DNA of 64,000 nucleotides from an uncultured Caulobacterales bacterium (GTDB taxonomy: Bacteria > Pseudomonadota > Alphaproteobacteria > Caulobacterales > Maricaulaceae). A program made the position numbers and the translations under genes. Where the stretch lies: the NCBI GenBank assembly GCA_947503715.1, contig CANNER010000003.1:434001-498000 (forward strand). Direction: 5' to 3'. Shown here piece by piece: positions 8,402-17,432 of this stretch. A model generated the notes under the pieces. That model was not told the DNA's origin. It searched no databases and saw only the letters and a list, made by a program, of their open reading frames with translations. Positions within the stretch are counted from its first letter, which is position 1. Every line of letters starts with the position of its first letter.

Positions 8402-9988
8402 CTATGCGACGTCGGCAAATTGATTCATCGTATTATGCTCGCCACCGGCTTTTAGGGCGCGGTCACCGCCCGTCATTTCCTTGAACGTATCGCCGAGGTC
8501 CGAGCCAACCTCGTGCTGATGACGGACGGCAGACACGTTGCGACGGATTTCCTCGCGTTGGATTTCCTTAACGTAAGCCAACATTTTCTGCTCGCCGAAA
8601 TAGCCTTCGGACAGGTCGTTCATCACTTTGGCCGTGCCGTGGAATGTCGGCAGGGTTATGAGATTATGGAAGACCCCCGCTTCACGCGCGATGTCGGTCT
8701 GGAACGCTTGTAGACGACGGTCGGCCTCAATCCCCAGCGCATCCTCATCATAGGCGGCGGACATTAGACGGGCTTCGTCATAATCCTCGGCCTGGATGCG
8801 ACCCTCCGCAATCCAATCTTCCCGCACCTGTTTGCGTAGGTTCAGCGTCCAGTTAAAGGACGGCGAGTTATTATAGGTCAGCTTCGCATGGGGCGCTTTC
8901 TCTTTAATCCGGTTCACCATATTGGCGATTTGCGTCACATTCGGTGTAGCCGTTTCGATCCAGAGCAGGTCTGCCCCGCCCTCGTTCAAGGACGCGATGC
9001 AATCCTCGACAACACGGTCTTCACCCGTCTCAGCGCGGAATTTGTAAAGACCGTTCGGCAGACGTGTCGGCTTAACAAGTTGACCGTTCAATTGAATGGC
9101 AATCTCGCCTTCAGAGAGCTGACGTAGTTCAGACACAGGTTCCGTTTCCAACCATTTCGTATATTCCGCCGCTTGGTCGCCCGCTTCGCGGCTAACCGGG
9201 ATTTTCTGTGTTAGGCCCGCGCCGAGCGAGTCTGTCCGCGCAACAATCACACCGTCATGCACGCCGAGTTCCTCAAACGCCATGCGCACAGCGCGGAGTT
9301 TTTCGATGAAGTCTTCGCGCGGGACGGTGACCTTGCCGTCCTGATGGCCGCACTGTTTGGCGTCCGAAACTTGGTTTTCGATCTGGATGCAACAGGCGCC
9401 CGCTTTGATCATTTCCTTCGCGAGGAGATATGTCGCGTGGACATTCCCGAACCCGGCATCAATGTCGGCAATGATGGGACGAACATAAGTCTCGAATCCG
9501 TCAATTTTGGCGATGACAGATGCGCGGTCATTCGTCGTTTTTAACTCATTGAAGAGATCGTTCAAATCGACCTCATCCGCTTGGCGCAGCGATGTGTAGA
9601 TTTCCTGAATAAGGTCCACGACCGATGTCTTCTCATGCATGGACTGATCCGGTAGGTGGCCGAAACGGTTGCGCAAACCTGCGACCATCCAGCCGGAGAG
9701 ATAGACATAGGCGCGGTCCAGCGTGCCTTTTTGGCGTTTGATCGCACGCATCATCTGTTGCGCATGAAAGCCGGACCAACAGCCGAGTGACTGCGTGAAT
9801 TGCGACGTATCCGCATCGTAGGCCGCCATATCGCGCCGCATGACGGTCGCCATGGCTTTAGCGATATCGAGATGGGTCTCGAATGTGTTCTGCGTCTTCA
9901 GTTGCGCCAGCGCATCGAGATCAATCCCGGCAGGCGCCCCATTCGGGTAGCGGGTTTGAAGCTCATTCAGGGTTTGGCTGTATGTCAT
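8402..9988 (-). CDS. aceA: Isocitrate lyase
   Basis: Glyoxylate-shunt enzyme that splits isocitrate into glyoxylate and succinate. I start it at 9988 (MTYSQT), because GGAGAAATAAA precedes this ATG and the in-frame extension upstream lies inside aceB; that gives 528 aa. The catalytic Cys sits in KQCGHQDGKV, the variant found in the longer Pseudomonas-type isocitrate lyases (E. coli has KKCGH). Mg-binding and substrate residues follow in IVARTDSLGA and the NSPSFNW block. The start is 1 bp after the aceB stop codon, so aceB-aceA form one translationally linked operon, with a terminator after aceA. Confidence 0.95.
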   Translation of the reverse strand: MTYSQTLNELQTRYPNGAPAGIDLDALAQLKTQNTFETHLDIAKAMATVMRRDMAAYDADTSQFTQSLGCWSGFHAQQMMRAIKRQKGTLDRAYVYLSGWMVAGLRNRFGHLPDQSMHEKTSVVDLIQEIYTSLRQADEVDLNDLFNELKTTNDRASVIAKIDGFETYVRPIIADIDAGFGNVHATYLLAKEMIKAGACCIQIENQVSDAKQCGHQDGKVTVPREDFIEKLRAVRMAFEELGVHDGVIVARTDSLGAGLTQKIPVSREAGDQAAEYTKWLETEPVSELRQLSEGEIAIQLNGQLVKPTRLPNGLYKFRAETGEDRVVEDCIASLNEGGADLLWIETATPNVTQIANMVNRIKEKAPHAKLTYNNSPSFNWTLNLRKQVREDWIAEGRIQAEDYDEARLMSAAYDEDALGIEADRRLQAFQTDIAREAGVFHNLITLPTFHGTAKVMNDLSEGYFGEQKMLAYVKEIQREEIRRNVSAVRHQHEVGSDLGDTFKEMTGGDRALKAGGEHNTMNQFADVA

Positions 9989-9989
9989 T

Positions 9990-11621
9990 TTATTTCTCCA
10001 GAATCTCGTAGGCAGGCAGGGTGAGGAAAGTTGGCAGTTCGGTCGCGGTCGCCGTCTCATCGAAAATGTCTGAAGCTTCGGGAAAACGCCCCGCCGCAAA
10101 AGCCTCAGCACCGATTTCATCGCGAATGGCATTGCGCTCTTCTATGAGAAGCCTCTGATAGAGGCGGTCGGACATGGTTTCCTTGAACCCGCCTTCCATC
10201 TCAACAGACGCGCCGTGACGGAGCCATTGCCAGATCTGCGTGCGGGAGATTTCGGCCGTGGCCGCATCTTCCATGAGGTTATGGATTGGCACAGCCCCAC
10301 GCCCGCAGAGCCACGCCGCAATATAGCGAATGCCGACATTAATATTTAATCGCACGCCCGCTTCCGTAATCGTCCCCGTATGCGGGGCGAGCATGGCGGC
10401 GTCAGATATATTCCGGTTCTGGCGCTTCTTATGAATCTGGTGCTTGGCCGGCATGGCTGCGTTGAAAACATCCATCGCGACAGGGACGAGCGCGGGATGC
10501 GCAACCCATGTGCCGTCATGGCCCAGACGGGCTTCGCGAAGCTTGTCCTGACGCACTTTCTCAAACGCGGCATCATTGGCGGCCTCGTCATTTTTGACGG
10601 GGATTTGCGCGGCCATACCACCCATCGCATGGGCGCGGCGACGATGACAGGTTTGCACCAGCCGTTCTGCGTAAGCCGAGAGAAATCCTCGATCCATGCC
10701 AACCTGCGCCCGTTCCGGCAGAAGGTATTCCGGATGCGCACGGAGCGTTTTGATGTAGCTGAATATGTAATCCCAGCGTCCGCAATTCAGACCCGTAATG
10801 TGGTTCTTCAAGACGTAGAGAATTTCCTCCATCTGAAAGGCCGCGGGTAGTGTCTCAATCAGAACCGTCGACTTGATAGTGCCATTCGGAATATCCAGCA
10901 CGGCCTGCGCGTAATTAAACACATCATTCCAGAGACGCGCTTCGCGGTAGTCCTCAATCTTGGGGAGGTAGAAGAATGGCCCCTTTGCGCTCGCGGCCAA
11001 CTTCTTTCCATTATGAAAAATATGCAGGCCGAAATCACAAAGGCTGGCGCTCATCGGATTTCCGTCAACCGTGATGTGACGCTCTTCCAGATGCCATCCG
11101 CGCGGACGGACGAGCATTGTCGCCGTCTCCTCATTCAGCGCGTAGCTTTTCTTTTCCGTCTGGAGGAAGAGTTGGTCGCGGGCATAATCGAACATATTCT
11201 GCTGACCCGACATCATATTATCAAAGGTCGGCGAAGACGCATCCTCGAAATCCGCCATAAACATTTTCGCGCCTGAGTTCAGCGCATTGATCATCATCTT
11301 GCGGTCAACAGGACCGGTGATCTCAACACGACGGTCTTGGAGAGCTTTCGGACAAGGCGCGACTTCCCAATTGGAATTGCGGATGTGCTGCGTTTCCAGC
11401 GGTTGGGCCGGTAACTCGCCATCATCATAACGGGCCTGATTGAGCTCGCGGTTCTGCAACAGGATTTTCCGTTGCGGACCAAAGCGGCGCTCGAGATCGG
11501 CGAGGAAGAGCAGCGCGTCGGGCGTCAGGACTTCAGCATAAGCCCCCGCATTCGGGTGAGAGACTTTCGCCAGCACACGGTGGCGGGGAATATTTGTTTC
11601 TGGTTTCGTATGAGCATTCAT
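9990..11621 (-). CDS. aceB: Malate synthase A
   Basis: Second glyoxylate-shunt enzyme, 543 aa, condensing glyoxylate with acetyl-CoA to malate. Its size and the ADFEDASSPTF, VRPRGWHLEE, LIETLPAAFQMEEIL and GLNCGRWDYIFSYIK blocks identify the short AceB/MSA form rather than the 720-aa GlcB form. The catalytic Asp and Arg lie in the C-terminal and central blocks. It is first in the aceB-aceA operon, with a good ribosome-binding site (AAAGGAGCT), and is divergent from the XRE/DUF2083 regulator, its likely controller. Confidence 0.95.
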   Translation of the reverse strand: MNAHTKPETNIPRHRVLAKVSHPNAGAYAEVLTPDALLFLADLERRFGPQRKILLQNRELNQARYDDGELPAQPLETQHIRNSNWEVAPCPKALQDRRVEITGPVDRKMMINALNSGAKMFMADFEDASSPTFDNMMSGQQNMFDYARDQLFLQTEKKSYALNEETATMLVRPRGWHLEERHITVDGNPMSASLCDFGLHIFHNGKKLAASAKGPFFYLPKIEDYREARLWNDVFNYAQAVLDIPNGTIKSTVLIETLPAAFQMEEILYVLKNHITGLNCGRWDYIFSYIKTLRAHPEYLLPERAQVGMDRGFLSAYAERLVQTCHRRRAHAMGGMAAQIPVKNDEAANDAAFEKVRQDKLREARLGHDGTWVAHPALVPVAMDVFNAAMPAKHQIHKKRQNRNISDAAMLAPHTGTITEAGVRLNINVGIRYIAAWLCGRGAVPIHNLMEDAATAEISRTQIWQWLRHGASVEMEGGFKETMSDRLYQRLLIEERNAIRDEIGAEAFAAGRFPEASDIFDETATATELPTFLTLPAYEILEK

Positions 11622-11716
11622 GATGATAGCTCCTTTCTTGAGCCTCTCATGCTAACAAACATAACTGGCAGTCCAGAGCTAAGCACTGCGCAGCGGGTCA
11701 GCCTGTCACAAACAAT

Positions 11717-11751
11717 CTTTACTAGACATATATTTTGTAAATCGTGTAAAG
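11717..11751. promoter_or_regulatory. Candidate operator between aceB and its divergent regulator
   Basis: The 137-bp divergent region contains CTTTAC (11717-11722) facing GTAAAG (11746-11751), plus the direct repeat TGTAAA at 11736-11741 and 11745-11750. A/T-rich TGTAAA/TTTGCAAA-like sites are typical of the RamB/short-chain acyl regulator family, so this is a plausible site; binding is inferred. Confidence 0.35.
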
Positions 11752-11758
11752 ATACTAC

Positions 11759-13144
11759 ATGTCAGACAAACTTCTCATTGGCCCGAAACTCCGCCGTTTC
11801 CGGAACTCCCTCGGCCTGACACAGGCTCGCATGGCGGAGGACCTTGGAATCAGCGCATCCTATCTAAATCTCATAGAGCGCAACCAACGCGCCATGAGCG
11901 CGAAGGTCCTGCTGAAAATGGCGGGTGTTTATGATTTCGACATTAGCGCCTTTTCCGACGCAGGAGACGCACAACTCGTCGCAAGTACTTACGAAGCCCT
12001 TCGCGCGTCACGATTCAAGGACATGCCCGTGTCCAAGAACGAAGTCGAAGATGTTGTCGGGATTAGCCCGAATATCGCGCGGGCCTTTCAGAGCGTTTTA
12101 AAAACGCAAGGCACGATGACGACTCCAACCGATGATAGAGCCCCTCGCGCAGTCGATGTCGTGCGGGACTTTATTCAGAAGAATTCAAATTATTTCCCTG
12201 AAATTGATGAGACGGCCGAAGCCCTGTGCGAAGAGCTTGGGCTACGCCGAAGTGAACCCCGCACGGCTTTGACGGAGCGCCTCAAATCCCGACACGACAC
12301 CGCCGTGCAGATTGTGCCAACCAATGTCATGCCGGATATGTTGCGCTGGTTTGATCGCCATAATCAACGCATTCATCTCTCCGAGCTCATGAGTCAGAGC
12401 AGCCGTCGCTTCCAACTCGCCGTGCAAATCGGATTGCTGGAGCAGCGCGAGATGTTTGATGCGCATCTGGACCGCGCCAAGATTACGGGCCGTGAAGCGC
12501 GGGGTCTCGCCCGCACATCCCTCGCCAATTACTTCGCCGCTGCGCTCCTCATGCCCTATGCAAAATTCCTGCGCGAGGCGGAGGCGACACGTTATGATGT
12601 GGAACTGCTCTCTCACCGTTTCGGGACGAGTTTCGAACAGGCGGCCCATCGCCTGACGACACTCAACAAGCCCGACGCAAGAGGTATTCCATTCTTCTTC
12701 CTGCGCATCGACATTGCGGGGAATGTCTCCAAACGTTTCTCCGCCGGAAAATTTGCCTTTGCCAGCCAAGGTGGGGCCTGCCCGATCTGGAATATCCATG
12801 AGAGTTTCACGGACCCCGGACGGCTGCACACACAGATGGTGCAACTGCCAGATGGCGCGACCTATTTCTCCATCGCGAAAGCCGTGAAACGCGCGGGCGA
12901 AATGCACGGTGCGCCCGCACAACGCCTTGCCATCGCGCTAGGCTGCGATGTCTCCTATGCGCCCCGCCTCTGTTATTCCAAAGACTTCAATCTCGACGAG
13001 CCCACCCCTGCGCCGATTGGCATTAATTGCTATCTCTGCGAAAGACAGCATTGCCGCCAACGCGCGCATCCGCCCCTCGCAAAATCCCTCATGTTCGATG
13101 AACGCGCGCGCGGCATGAGTCTCTATCGTTGGGTTCCGGATTAA
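11759..13144 (+). CDS. XRE-family short-chain acyl-type regulator (DUF2083 / ImmA-IrrE)
   Basis: Transcriptional regulator of 461 aa. Residues 8-65 form a helix-turn-helix of the XRE type (RRFRNSLGLTQARMAEDLGISASYLNLIERN). The middle carries an ImmA/IrrE-like region, where the zinc-peptidase HExxH signature is absent. The C-terminal DUF2083 part holds a Cys cluster in INCYLCERQHCRQRAH. This architecture belongs to the RamB / MccR / ScfR family, which controls acetate, propionate and glyoxylate-cycle genes by sensing acyl-CoA. Its divergent position next to aceBA makes control of the glyoxylate shunt the obvious hypothesis. Confidence 0.85.
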   Translation: MSDKLLIGPKLRRFRNSLGLTQARMAEDLGISASYLNLIERNQRAMSAKVLLKMAGVYDFDISAFSDAGDAQLVASTYEALRASRFKDMPVSKNEVEDVVGISPNIARAFQSVLKTQGTMTTPTDDRAPRAVDVVRDFIQKNSNYFPEIDETAEALCEELGLRRSEPRTALTERLKSRHDTAVQIVPTNVMPDMLRWFDRHNQRIHLSELMSQSSRRFQLAVQIGLLEQREMFDAHLDRAKITGREARGLARTSLANYFAAALLMPYAKFLREAEATRYDVELLSHRFGTSFEQAAHRLTTLNKPDARGIPFFFLRIDIAGNVSKRFSAGKFAFASQGGACPIWNIHESFTDPGRLHTQMVQLPDGATYFSIAKAVKRAGEMHGAPAQRLAIALGCDVSYAPRLCYSKDFNLDEPTPAPIGINCYLCERQHCRQRAHPPLAKSLMFDERARGMSLYRWVPD

Positions 13145-13929
13145 CGCCCTAATTGCGGGGTCGAGCGAAACGGCCAAGCACTAGCAAAGGCCTCGAAGAC
13201 AGGTGGCCATTGCCAGGCGGGCACGCGCGGGATCGACATGCGATCTGCAAAAATCACGACTGTCACAATCACCATCGCGGTCACGTGGAAGTCCGGCACA
13301 AGAAACGGAACAATCATCCAAGGCCAGCAGGTCAGGTGACAATAGACCCCAATACGCAGACCAAACTTTGCGCTGCCCCATAAGGGACGCAATCCGCCAA
13401 ATCCGATCAGGGCCGGTTTATGACATCGGTTTCGTGCCAACTGCGCAAGGGGTGAACCACTCCAAACCAGCGCGAGAAGAATTGATAGCCCTAAAGCCGC
13501 ATATCTGGCCCCACTCTCCGATGGAAAACCGAGTGTTAGACCCAGCGCGAGAGGGAGACTGTAAATACCGGACAAAACCCAGATAGAGAGATAGCCTAGA
13601 ACAAACCCCGTAAGCGCGAGGGGCACAGCTGACCTCCGCACCAATTGTCGAACATGATCCATTTCCCGCGCGATGAGCGGCAGCATCATTGCCCCGACCA
13701 TCAGAGCCCAAGCGATGAAGACGGATACGGGCGACAGGACCGCGACTTGCAATCGCAATATCTGCCACAGCAAAGCCGGGTCTACTGTCCCGCAGAGGCC
13801 CACCATCGTCATTTGTGACGGTGCCAGCGCAATGAGGCCAAATAAAACCGCACTGATACTCGCAAGGAGCGGGAAGTACCCCCGTTTAGTCCGCAACATA
13901 GACGCTGAGACGATCGACCGTAATTTCAC
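13141..13929 (-). CDS. DUF2182 integral membrane protein, putative metal-binding
   Basis: Membrane protein of 262 aa with six to eight predicted helices. It fits DUF2182 by three short blocks: ALMVGAMMLPL in an early helix, RNRCHKP after the middle, and GLRIGVYCHLTCWPWM near the C-terminus. The family consensus of the last block has a Cys-rich YC-x-x-CCW; here it is YCHLTCW, so two of the usual three Cys remain. Its start lies 44 bp inside the tyrosinase gene, indicating coupled expression. Delivery of copper to the tyrosinase is a reasonable inference but not shown. It also overlaps the XRE regulator stop by 4 bp in convergent orientation. Confidence 0.75.
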   Translation of the reverse strand: MKLRSIVSASMLRTKRGYFPLLASISAVLFGLIALAPSQMTMVGLCGTVDPALLWQILRLQVAVLSPVSVFIAWALMVGAMMLPLIAREMDHVRQLVRRSAVPLALTGFVLGYLSIWVLSGIYSLPLALGLTLGFPSESGARYAALGLSILLALVWSGSPLAQLARNRCHKPALIGFGGLRPLWGSAKFGLRIGVYCHLTCWPWMIVPFLVPDFHVTAMVIVTVVIFADRMSIPRVPAWQWPPVFEAFASAWPFRSTPQLGR

Positions 13930-15367
13930 CCGCTTCGTGGTCTGTATTATGAAGGCGCACCTTCAATTGAGACGCCCCTTCCGACAGGTCATAGCCCGCC
14001 GCCCGGAGAAGTTTTGTGATCTCAATACTTTCCGTCATACCACCGCCGGCATGCGGCCCGTTTTCATCTGACGCTTTTGCCAAACCAAAGAGGGCGAGAG
14101 ATTCTGTTCCGAGCTTCACATCCTGCCCGTCTTTCTCGCCGAGGATATCAACGGAGAGAACGCCGCTTGGTCTCGACCCTTTGATGCCTTCTGCATTTAA
14201 ATAAACGCGGTGCGGCGCTTGGCGGCTAACAGACTTTTCCAAGACCATATTCTTCATGGCCGTTTCACGTCCGCCAATATCCAAGCGTATGACGGACTCA
14301 ACAGGTGTGGCCGATACGCGGAAGACACCGGTATTCGCACCAAGGAGATCGACGGAGGGTTTACGTTTTGTATCTTCGGTCATAGCAGCCATCGTCTTAT
14401 TCAACCGGGTCGGAGAGATGCCTGTCCCATCGGTTAGATTATCATAGGTTGGGGCTAGGTCCCCACCCGGCAAGGTCTGTTCCGGTGTAAAAACGCTCAA
14501 TACGCCTGCTGCGTCTGGCATCATGAATTGCCGTATATTCGGTCCGTTCATCCAAGCCGATCCGGTTTCCTGAACATTCTCATCAGAGGTCAGCCACGCC
14601 GCCCAGAGTCTGTCTACATTACAATGATGCATCCAAAAAATCGGGTCTAACCCTGCAAATTCCGGATCATACATCCAGCCATTTACACTGCCGGGTCCGC
14701 CGACCATGACATGTACATAGTTGTGGGGATTGGCCTCTGTGGCTCCTGTTGCACTCGCGAAATGAGCGAAATCTGTTTGACCGCCACCATATGCCTTCGT
14801 CGCAGAATCGGAGGTGAACGTATGAAAATCCTCTTGCGCATCCAGATTGATGTCATTGGGAATCCAATCTTGCGGCCCCAGTCGCCTCGCGGGTCCACGT
14901 AAGGCCTGTGAAAGCGCATTCGGCGTGCCGTCGGGTAAGTTTTCTTCCAAAAACATCGTCGGAATATCGCGCGATGTTTCCAAATCGGCATTTAGATAAT
15001 TCCAATAGGGCAGCGCCCAATCGGACGGACCTCCATTCTTGACGATCCAGTCTGCCAGAATAGTCTCGAAAGACCAGACATAGCCGCGATGCCACGGGAG
15101 GAAATACCAACCGGCATGCTGACATTGATCAAACATCTTTGCGTATTCGCCGCTTTCAGGCGGGTCGCCCGCACCGTCAAGTATACCCTGTGCTTTCCAG
15201 CCCGGTAGATTGCAGCCATGAATGGCCCCCAAATAATACCAACTCGTTCGGTCCGCGAATTTTCGCTCCCGTAATGCCGCAACGGCTTTCGCATACCATA
15301 GCAAAGTCTTAGGCCAATCGCCCTCCTCTGCCACTAATTCAGCAATATCTTCTCTGATTCCAGCCAT
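13886..15367 (-). CDS. Tyrosinase-family binuclear copper oxidase
   Basis: Copper protein of 493 aa with a central tyrosinase domain. The CuA ligands are His50 (AIHGC), His84 (CQHAGW) and His93 (LPWHRGY); the CuB ligands are His215 and His219 (HNYVH) and His247 in MHHCN. Thus all six copper ligands are present. Cys52 and Cys82 flank the CuA site and may give the thioether or disulfide seen in eukaryotic polyphenol oxidases. The C-terminal 150 residues look like a beta-sandwich similar to that of plant polyphenol oxidases. No signal peptide is visible, so export would need a partner. It probably hydroxylates or oxidises phenols. Its 3' end overlaps the DUF2182 gene. Confidence 0.9.
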   Translation of the reverse strand: MAGIREDIAELVAEEGDWPKTLLWYAKAVAALRERKFADRTSWYYLGAIHGCNLPGWKAQGILDGAGDPPESGEYAKMFDQCQHAGWYFLPWHRGYVWSFETILADWIVKNGGPSDWALPYWNYLNADLETSRDIPTMFLEENLPDGTPNALSQALRGPARRLGPQDWIPNDINLDAQEDFHTFTSDSATKAYGGGQTDFAHFASATGATEANPHNYVHVMVGGPGSVNGWMYDPEFAGLDPIFWMHHCNVDRLWAAWLTSDENVQETGSAWMNGPNIRQFMMPDAAGVLSVFTPEQTLPGGDLAPTYDNLTDGTGISPTRLNKTMAAMTEDTKRKPSVDLLGANTGVFRVSATPVESVIRLDIGGRETAMKNMVLEKSVSRQAPHRVYLNAEGIKGSRPSGVLSVDILGEKDGQDVKLGTESLALFGLAKASDENGPHAGGGMTESIEITKLLRAAGYDLSEGASQLKVRLHNTDHEAGEITVDRLSVYVAD

Positions 15368-15519
15368 GAGCGCCCTCCATGTTTAGCTAGTAGAATTCCG
15401 CATAGCACGGATGAGTCGAACGCGCATTTAAATAATTAAGATTGCCGGGCCGTCACTTTTCCTGCGAACGAAAGCCGTGATACAGCCGTAACTACTGCAA
15501 TCATCGCAAGGAGTTTCCC

Positions 15520-16518
15520 ATGTCTGACCTCGACCGCCGTCAACTTCTCACCGCAACCGCCGCATTGGGCGTTGCAAGTTTTGACGCCACGCGCGTCTGG
15601 GCGCAGGATGCCTCAAAAGTAGCCCCGGACCTGACGGGACAATCCATTCTCATCACGGGCACATCCTCCGGTTTTGGCCGCTTGAGCGCGGAGCATTTTG
15701 CCCGCCTCGGCGCAACTGTCTTTGCCTCCATGCGGAACGTCCCGCGTGATGAGGCTCGTGAATTGGAAGCTTTGGCTGATAAGGACGGCTTGGACATTAC
15801 CGTTGTCGAAATCGACGTCTTATCCGACAAACAAGTTAAACGCGGCGTTCAGAAAGTCCTGAACGCCACAGGTGGTACGCTGGATGTTCTCGTCAATAAT
15901 GCGGGCATCGGCATTACAGGCCCCATCGAGTTGCAGGATATGGAGGCCACACAACTTGCCTTCGATACAAATGTCTTCGGCCCACAGCGCATGACCCGTG
16001 CCGTTCTGCCCGCCATGCGGAAACAGGGGTCCGGCCATATCGTCAATATCTCCTCCCAACTTGGGCGCGTGATCCTGCCGACTGCGGGGAATTATTCGCC
16101 AACGAAATTCGCGCTGGAAGCCGCCAGCGAGCAATATGCCTATGAGCTCGCCCCGCAAGGCATTGGCGTGACGATCATCCAACCCGGCGGCTATCCCACC
16201 GATATTTGGAAGAACCGCAATCGTTATAATACGATGCTAAAAACCCGTTCACCGAAGAGTCGACTTGAGGCCTATCCGCAAGCCGTTGCCCGCATGGGAC
16301 AAGAAGACGGCAGTGGGCGTTCCGCTGACCCGATGGATATTCCGCATGCAATTGCTGACGTTCTCTCCGAGCCGATGGACCAGCGCCCGCTCCGCGTTGC
16401 CGTGCATCCCGGCAACAAACCGCAGGTCAAAATCAATGAGGTGAGTGCCCAGACTCAAATTGCCATGCTCGGCGGGCGGAACCCCACCGTTAAAGCCGTG
16501 AACCTGCGCGGAACTTAA
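15520..16518 (+). CDS. TAT-exported SDR-family oxidoreductase
   Basis: Classical short-chain dehydrogenase of 332 aa preceded by a twin-arginine signal (DRRQLLTATAALG, cleavage likely after VWA). The NAD(P) motif is TGTSSGFG, then NNAG, and the catalytic Ser-Tyr-Lys triad is in ISSQLG and YSPTKFA. Export of a cofactor-binding SDR fits the TAT route, which moves folded proteins. The substrate cannot be read from sequence. A strong AAGGAG precedes the ATG. Its stop codon overlaps a CtrA-like box that probably serves the next gene. Confidence 0.85.
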   Translation: MSDLDRRQLLTATAALGVASFDATRVWAQDASKVAPDLTGQSILITGTSSGFGRLSAEHFARLGATVFASMRNVPRDEARELEALADKDGLDITVVEIDVLSDKQVKRGVQKVLNATGGTLDVLVNNAGIGITGPIELQDMEATQLAFDTNVFGPQRMTRAVLPAMRKQGSGHIVNISSQLGRVILPTAGNYSPTKFALEAASEQYAYELAPQGIGVTIIQPGGYPTDIWKNRNRYNTMLKTRSPKSRLEAYPQAVARMGQEDGSGRSADPMDIPHAIADVLSEPMDQRPLRVAVHPGNKPQVKINEVSAQTQIAMLGGRNPTVKAVNLRGT

Positions 16519-16530
16519 CGCCGCGTTACC
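16515..16530 (+). promoter_or_regulatory. CtrA box candidate 1 upstream of MinD-like gene
   Basis: TTAA-N7-TTACC, one mismatch from TTAA-N7-TTAAC, overlapping the stop codon of the SDR gene and about 120 bp before the next start. Confidence 0.5.
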
Positions 16531-16537
16531 GCATCTC

Positions 16538-16553
16538 TTAACTCGTATTTACC
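16538..16553 (+). promoter_or_regulatory. CtrA box candidate 2 upstream of MinD-like gene
   Basis: A second TTAA-N7-TTACC with the identical two halves, starting 23 bp after the first, so both lie on nearly the same face two helical turns apart. Two such boxes in tandem are unlikely by chance in this GC-rich sequence. Confidence 0.55.
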
Positions 16554-16648
16554 ACGCCTCTTGGCAAAGCCTTAGCGCGTTTGCCTTATGCACATCATCA
16601 TAGAGGGCAAAAGCCCCAGATTGTTTTGGTGAATGCGAAAGGGTGCTC

Positions 16649-17356
16649 ATGGCGTCCCCAACTCAAAAACGTGTGCAAACAAAGTCGGGCGGCTATGAAC
16701 CCGCTTGTCGTCTAATTAGCCTGCTGTCTGCGAGTGGAGACGCACAGACTGTGCGTCGACTGGCAATCCAATTGGGTCGCAAAGCCGCAAGCTCTGGCGA
16801 GACAGTTTTAATCCTCGACGCGGTGAATGGACAGCTTTTACAGCAGGCTGGCATCGTTCACGCACGGACACTTACAGATGTTGCACAGGGCAAAGCCCAA
16901 TTGCGCGACGCCTTATATGTCACGTCGAATGAACATTTCACGGCTGGCGCGGTTGGGACACAATCACTCGAAGACGCGCTGGGATTATTGGCAGCTCTCT
17001 CCCTCTCTTACGACTGGGTCTTTGTTGTGCCGGAAGCGGGATGCACGCCCGCCCATGTCCGCTTGGCCGCGGCGTCTGATGTTGCCCTCATGTCTTATGA
17101 CACGCAGAGCGATGGATTTATGCGCGCCTTCTGGATGTTGGATGCCGTGCGTGCCCGCGCTCCGAAATTTGATCCGCTCACGCTTTCCGTCGGCGAAAAA
17201 TGCGATGCCGTTGAAACCGCGCTCATGCTGTCCGACACTGTCCGCGAACATTTGGGTGCCCCGCCACCCTATGCGGGTCATTCGGATGACCTGCATATTG
17301 AGACGCGACTTCTGACACAAATGCGGGATTGTGCGGACCGTGCTGCAGTCGCGTAA
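16649..17356 (+). CDS. MinD/ParA/CpaE-like protein with degenerate P-loop
   Basis: A 235-aa protein whose layout resembles MinD/ParA-type proteins: a first strand and loop LLSASGDAQTVRRLAIQLG, then ETVLILDAVNG, then DWVFVVPEAGCTPAHVRLAAASDVALMSY. The loop keeps the position of a Walker A but lacks the two lysines of a real deviant P-loop, as in atypical members such as TadZ/CpaE. Nucleotide hydrolysis is therefore doubtful. I chose the ATG at 16649 because GAAAGGG lies 5 bp upstream; a GTG at 16643 is possible. Two CtrA-like boxes upstream suggest a cell-cycle, flagellar or pilus role. The assignment is by pattern only. Confidence 0.55.
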   Translation: MASPTQKRVQTKSGGYEPACRLISLLSASGDAQTVRRLAIQLGRKAASSGETVLILDAVNGQLLQQAGIVHARTLTDVAQGKAQLRDALYVTSNEHFTAGAVGTQSLEDALGLLAALSLSYDWVFVVPEAGCTPAHVRLAAASDVALMSYDTQSDGFMRAFWMLDAVRARAPKFDPLTLSVGEKCDAVETALMLSDTVREHLGAPPPYAGHSDDLHIETRLLTQMRDCADRAAVA

Positions 17357-17432
17357 AATAATTTCATAAATCCGCGAAGGATTTTGCGAGTTCATCCGTG
17401 TGTTGTTGTAGAGACCACAATGGAGACCTCTT

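Noticed and set aside
11690-11760. Possible riboswitch upstream of the regulator
   Set aside because: The region is short and A/T-rich with repeats that look like protein operators; no stable structure was seen.
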